A stretch of DNA of 64,000 nt from Chamaecyparis obtusa. Taxonomy: Eukaryota; Streptophyta; Pinopsida; Cupressales; Cupressaceae. The first letter of the stretch is position 1. Every line of letters begins with the position of its first letter. This document shows, piece by piece, positions 59,067 to 64,000 of the stretch. The position numbers and the translations under genes were made by a program. The stretch covers positions 595,001 to 659,000 of the forward strand of contig BSBK01001114.1 in NCBI GenBank assembly GCA_027943335.1, read 5' to 3'. Under the pieces are notes generated by a model. It was not told the origin of the DNA. It did no database searches and saw only the letters and a list, made by a program, of their open reading frames with translations.

Positions 59067-60363
59067 TGTTGGAGATTTGCTAGTAGGCCAGTACTGACTG
59101 TATGTTTGTCATTGATGACAACATATGGAAAGTAGCATGCATGGACATCTTATGCAGTGAGATTTCAATATATGTAGCATGGACATGATATCAACATGAT
59201 ATCATGGGTGCAGAGGTTAACTGTTAGTATAGACAATTATATAGCAGCTTGTGTCAGCAATGTTCCTGATAGAGTTACAAGCAGTGTTCTATGTATGGTT
59301 GTCTGTATAGTTATCATGGAGCCTTGCATGCTTAGATATATGTTGAAGACATGTTATTGATGTTTCAGTTATGAATGCATATTCTGATGATGAATGCAAG
59401 TGAATTTATGCAGTTGTTATTAGCAGTTTCCTGTGTTTGTTCAGAAGAGCCGACATAGATTCTATTGGTTATTGAGTTGCACCTATCTTGAGGGTATGCG
59501 CCCTTGGATTTAAGCTTGGATAAGTGTTATTGATGTTTAGTTAAGAGTGCATAAGTTAATTTAGCTTACAGAGAAAGTTCCAGTTGTTTTGGTAGAGCCG
59601 ATAGTGTGTAGCGTACGTTTACAATTATTTTATTAGACAGGTCCCAGAATGAGTTGCGTGCTTAGTAGAGTCGACATAATGTTTATTGGATTTTGTTATT
59701 GTTTCTCTAATATTATTTCAAGATGGTTCTAATAGGCCAAATTGATTATATCATTTGGAGGAAAGAAATTTATAGGTAGTCATTTGTGATTGCTTGAGTG
59801 TGGTTCATAGTTGATTAAGCAGAGCAAAATAGAGTGTGCGACGTGTTGAGCCATCAGAAGAAGGTCTATGTGACCATGTAAAGTACTTGTTCTATTCATT
59901 GGAATTGATCTAGATAGAAGGTCAAAGCATAGTTCACCAAGATCTAGATATAGTCTGTATCTATTATTCAGAAGGTTGTAGCCTTCACCCATTTGAGCAG
60001 TGAGCTTTCAGACAGTGCATCCTCTCCCCTAACATGGACAATTGTAAAAGACTCCCAATAGGGTCTGACCCTTAACTAGGTCTATTGTACTTAATATATT
60101 GTAAAGCTACTCCTAACAAGGTAAATGATCTTCTAACAAGGATCATTATACACTAGTACAGAATATTAGTGGGTATCAAGTCCCATCAGGGTTTTTACCT
60201 ATTTGGGTTTCCCTGTAACCAAAATATTGGTGTTGTGTTCAAGTGTTCTTTCATTGTGTTTATGCTTTATATTTAAGTATACTTAATTGGATAAAGAATT
60301 GAAACTTGTAGATAACTGATTCACCCCCCCCCTCTCAGTTATCTCTTGGGACTATTCCTAACA
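59067..60363 (+). repeat. 5' LTR of copia D
   Basis: Edges TGTTGGAGATTTGC and GGGACTATTCCTAACA. It matches 63331-64000 and, in reverse orientation, the A LTRs. Near its end it carries GATTCACCCCCCCCCTCTC. Confidence 0.9.
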
Positions 60364-60365
60364 AT

Positions 60366-60378
60366 TGGTATCAGAGCC
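60366..60378 (+). other. Primer binding site of copia D
   Basis: TGGTATCAGAGCC two bases after the LTR. Confidence 0.9.
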
Positions 60379-60420
60379 AAGTGCCTCAGACATAAAGTTT
60401 AATAGCTTGAGGCTAATCAG

Positions 60421-60777
60421 ATGGCATACTTCAGGAAAGAAAGTCCTAAGTTGGATGGAGAGAATTATCTTGATTGGAAGAACAAGATGGTGACTCATTT
60501 GCAGTGCATTTCTTTTGAAGTTTTTAATGTAACTATCAAAGCAACCAAGATTCCTACCTTAGAAGACCTTGCAAAAGATGATGCTATTGACACACAAAAG
60601 GAATTGTTTCATCATAATGCTATTCCTAAAGAAGCCCTTATCAATGCCCTATCTGATGGTGAATTTTTAGAAGTAAAAAAGATAGATACAACACACAAAA
60701 TATGGAAGCACCTTGAAGACATATTTGAAGGAGACAAACAAGAAAAGGATGTACGTAGAAAGACATGGAAGGAATAG
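60421..60777 (+). pseudogene. Copia D gag, truncated
   Basis: The ATG lies 43 bases after the primer site and starts MAYFRKESPKLDGENYLDWK, the N-terminal copia gag motif with the Trp that is a stop in A. It runs to IWKHLEDIFEGDKQEKDVRR and KTWKE, then TAG at 60775. The stop is created by the internal deletion: the last codons already derive from integrase sequence. About 118 residues remain, without the zinc knuckle, so it could not package RNA normally. Confidence 0.8.
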
Positions 60778-62965
60778 GATCATCCTTGATACAATGCACA
60801 CCATTATGATAGAAGGAAAAGTTGCACACACCTATTGGAGATATGCGGTCAATACGATAGTCTATACCATCAATAGAATTCAATTGAGGCTAGGCACTAA
60901 CCAAAAACCTTATGAGCTATGGTTTGGTAATGTTCCCATAGTAAAATACTTCATAATCTTTGGAAGCAAGTGCTACATCAAGAGGGATGAAGCAGTAGGC
61001 AAGTTTGATGCAAGAAGTGATGAAGGTATTTTTCTTGGTTACTCTACTAAAATTAAAGCTTATAGATGTTTCAATTTGAGATTGAAAAAGATCATTGAAA
61101 GTGCTCATGTAAAGATTGATGAAAATTTTATGATTCAAGAAAGATATCATGATTACTCACCCATGATTGAAGAAGAACCTAGACCCTCCACTAGTGAGAC
61201 GATCATAGAGGAAATGTTTGACAATATTGATGTGTTATTCAATGACCCTGAGACAAGTGAAGAAAATACTCCTAAGGCTGATGAGTCAACATCACCTAAA
61301 GTTCCAAAGTTCACATCAAGAAATCATTCCAAGGTAGACATCATTGGAGATCAGAGCGCCAAAGTCCTAACAAGGTCCCAAGAAAAGAACTCAGCTAGCA
61401 ATGAAGTGGTATGTTTACTATCTTAGATTGAACCTTTAAGTGTTGAAGATGCATGTAATAATTCAGATTGGCATGATGCTATGAAGGAAGAACTCGATCA
61501 GATTATTAAGAATGACACTTGGGAACTGGTCCCAAGAACTAGTGATAAGAATGTGATTGGAACAAAGTGGATATTCAAAAACAAGATGAATGAAGATGGT
61601 ATAGTAGTAAGAAACAAAGTAAGATTAGTATGTAAAGGATATGCACAAAGAGAAGGCATTGATTATTCAGACACATTTGCACCTGTGAGAAGATTAGAAG
61701 CTATTAAGTTGTTTTTAGCCTATGCTACAGTTAAAAACTTCAAAGTTTATTAGATGGATGTCAAGTTAGTATTCCTGAATGGAGACTTAAAAGAAGAAGT
61801 AGACATTGAGCAGCTAGAAGGATTCACCTTATTAGACAGACCTGATATGGTATGCAGATTGAAGAAGGCCCTATATGGACTTAAGAAAGCCCCTAGAGCA
61901 TGGTATGAGAGACTAGATGGATACTTAACAAAGATTGGATTCAAGAAAGGAGCAACAGATTGTAATCTATTCATTAGAGAGACATTTAAAGGTTTATTAC
62001 TTGTAGCTATATTTGTTGATGACATTATCTTTGGAGGTAATGACAAAATCAGTGCTGAATTTTTCAAAAAAATGCAGAATGAGTTTGAGATGAGTATGAT
62101 TGGTCCTATCAAGTACTTTTTGGGACTAAATGTGCAACAGACAGAAAAAAGAATTTTCATAAATCAATCAAAGTATGTGAAAGAGATACTGAAGAAATTC
62201 AAGATGGATGATTGCAAGCCAATAGGAACCCCTATGATCATTAGATGCAAGCTTAGAAAAGAAGATGACTCACTAGTAGTAGATATAACATTGTATAAGT
62301 CTATGATTGGTAAACTCATATATCTTACTTAGACTAGACCTGATATTTCCAATGCAGTTGGCATAGTTGGAAGATTTGTAGCAGAACCTAAACAAAGTCA
62401 CCTCATGGCAGTAAAAAGAATATTCAGATACTTGCAGGGCACTATAAATTATGGTCTATGGTATCCTAATTTAGAAAATGTTGAGCTTCATGTGTACATT
62501 GATGTAGATTGGGTAGGATGTGTTGATGACAGAAAGAGTACTTTAGGTGGAGCAATGTTTCTTGGTGATAGACTTGTCACTTGGACAAGCAAGAAACAAA
62601 ATTATATTTCTCAATCAACATCAAAAGTGGAGTATGTTGCAGTAGCCTTGAATTATTCTACAATTGTTTGGATCAAGCAAATGATAATGGATTTTGGAAT
62701 TCAGATTGATTATCCTATTTTTATTCACTATGATAACACTAGCACTATCAATATGTCAAAAAAGCCTGTGATGCATGCAAAGACAAAGCACATTGAAATC
62801 AAGTATCACTTCCTAAGAGAGAAAGTGGTAGAGAAAGAAGTCAAGTTGGAATATGTGAGTACTAAAGATCAGTTGGCAGATATATTCACAAAGCCCTTAC
62901 CTAAGGATACTTTTGTGTATCTCAGGGGGAAGTTGGGAGTCATTCCCTTCCCTGATTCTGCTTAG
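60765..62965 (+). pseudogene. Copia D pol: integrase end, RT and RNase H
   Basis: The frame resumes inside integrase at NRIILDTMHTIMIEGKVAHT and reads through ELWFGNVPIVKYFIIFGSKC, a linker, and the RT (GTKWIFKNKMNEDGIVVRNK; EGIDYSDTFAPVRRLEAIKL). FVDD is intact at 62012-62023. RNase H contains WVGCVDDRKSTLGGAMFLGD and ends in IFTKPLPKDTFVYLRGKLG with a TAG at 62963. Three in-frame stops (61424, 61751, 62330) are all TAG at Gln positions; apart from these the 730 codons are open, the best-preserved copia pol here. Confidence 0.85.
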
Positions 62966-63307
62966 AAAAAGAAGGAAAGGCATCAGTCCTCAGGGACTGG
63001 TGGAAGGTTGACTACTCTACCTTAGGAGTAGTACCAATGCTTAAAATGAATGGATCCCTTTGCCATTGATGTCAAAGGGGGAGTATATATATAGAGTCAT
63101 GAAAAATAGAAACAAAAATAGGAGTAATATACTAAGGGGGAGTAGTATTCAGTTATGACAACAGTACAATTGAGGAAATGTAGAATATTAGAAAATATTG
63201 CAGCAGATGGAGGATTCATCTTTGGGGAATTTTTTGAAGAGGAAATGGAGAATGTTATAAAATAAATGCTCATTTAGGTTGGTGGTGGTTTTTCATTCCA
63301 CATGTTG

Positions 63308-63330
63308 CCATCAATGCCAAAGGGGGAGAT
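63308..63330 (+). other. Polypurine tract of copia D
   Basis: TGCCAAAGGGGGAGAT abuts the 3' LTR. Similar tracts lie at about 63076-63084 (within a second copy of the TTGCCATTGATGTCAAAGG word) and 63136-63144. Confidence 0.75.
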
Positions 63331-64000
63331 TGTTGGAGATTTGCCAGCAGGCCAGTACTAACTGTATGTTTGTCATTGATGACAAATTATGGAAAGTAGC
63401 ATGTGTGGAAGTCTTATGTAGTAAGCTTTAAGTATATGTAGCATGGACATGATATCAGCATGATATCATGGGCATAGAGGTTAACTGTTAGTATAGACAG
63501 TTATATAGTAGCTTGTGTCAGGAGTGTTCCTGACAGAGTTACATGCAATGTTTTGTGTATAGTTGTCTGTACAGTTATCATGGAGCCTTGCGGGCTTGGA
63601 TATATGTTGAAGACATGTTATTGATGTTTTAGTTATGGATGCATAGTCTGATGATGAACACAAGTGAAGTTATGTAGTCGTTATTAGTAGTTTCTTATGT
63701 TTGTTCAGAAGAGCTGACATAGATTCTATTGGTTCTTGAGTTGCACCTATCTTGAGGGTATGCACCCTTGGATTTAAGCTTGGAGAAGTGTTATTGATGT
63801 TTGGTTAAGAGCACATAAGTTAATTTAGATTACAAAGAAAGTTATAGTTGTTTTGGTAGAGCCGACAATGTGTAGCGTGCATCTACAATTATTTTATTAG
63901 ACAGGTCCTAGAATGCGTTGCATGCTTATTAGAGCTGACAAAATGTTTATTCAATTTTGTTATGGTTTCTCTAATATGATTTCAAGATGGTTCTAACAGG
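63331..64000 (+). repeat. 3' LTR of copia D (first 670 bp)
   Basis: Starts TGTTGGAGATTTGCCAGC and follows the 5' LTR to the window end, where it is cut. Confidence 0.9.

Larger units (their letters stand above)
59067..64000 (+). mobile_element. Ty1/copia element D, internally deleted
   Basis: A complete 1297-bp 5' LTR, primer site, truncated gag, integrase remainder, RT, RNase H, polypurine tracts and the start of the 3' LTR run on the plus strand. It is the same family as A. Rest of gag, protease and the integrase N-terminus are missing. The first ~120 bases of its LTRs differ at roughly one in ten positions, so it is old. The 5-mer ACAAT precedes it; the far side is outside the window. Confidence 0.85.

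Noticed and set aside
1..64000. tRNA, rRNA, CRISPR array, organelle insertion or host gene
   Set aside because: No cloverleaf with conserved arms, rRNA core, spaced exact repeats, plastid or mitochondrial gene, or intact multi-exon gene was recognised.

Overview
This window looks like plant nuclear DNA from a large, repeat-dense genome. It is AT-rich. I found no cellular gene, rRNA, tRNA or CRISPR array. Nearly everything I can assign is a transposable element: Ty1/copia and Ty3/gypsy LTR retrotransposons primed by initiator-Met tRNA, plant L1-type LINE pieces, one PIF/Harbinger-like DNA transposon and a pair of fold-back MITEs. A seed plant is well supported and a gymnosperm is plausible, but the species cannot be fixed from the sequence. 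Every coding region is broken by stops or frameshifts, so all are called pseudogenes except one short ORF that is nearly open.

Left part (1-26 kb). A gypsy protease-and-linker remnant (element J) runs into a polypurine tract and a long LTR with a TATA box. Then come an antisense LINE ORF1, two MITE copies, LINE-like 3' tails split by a Harbinger-like element, a 556-bp LTR, a long stretch with little to assign, a 1.5-kb solo LTR with a perfect GTATG target duplication, and the degenerate antisense ORF of element H.

Right part (26-64 kb) is one nest of insertions. The outermost layer is gypsy element F (minus strand: gag at 45 kb, protease, RT, RNase H, integrase at 42 kb and again at 27 kb). 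Copia element A (27299-41694, minus) splits the F integrase. A 7.2-kb block G sits inside A between pol and the 3' LTR; it carries a plus-strand ORF of unknown function and holds a solo LTR of the E family. Element B (LTR 45697-46863, minus, with another large unknown ORF) sits in F gag. Copia element C (from 50317, minus) sits in the B ORF. The short element E (54295-57218), with 898-bp LTRs and a private acidic ORF, sits in C. Copia element D (59067 to beyond the window, plus) sits in the 5' LTR of C. E is the youngest, with about 12 differences between its LTRs.

Two themes recur. First, most in-frame stops are TAG where relatives or context indicate Gln, as expected from CAG to TAG decay at CHG-methylated sites. 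Second, three separate elements (B, G, H) carry long ORFs of one apparent, unnamed type: a helical N-terminal block followed by a charged tail with NLS-like basic clusters. With the E ORF, these are the parts most worth a second look.
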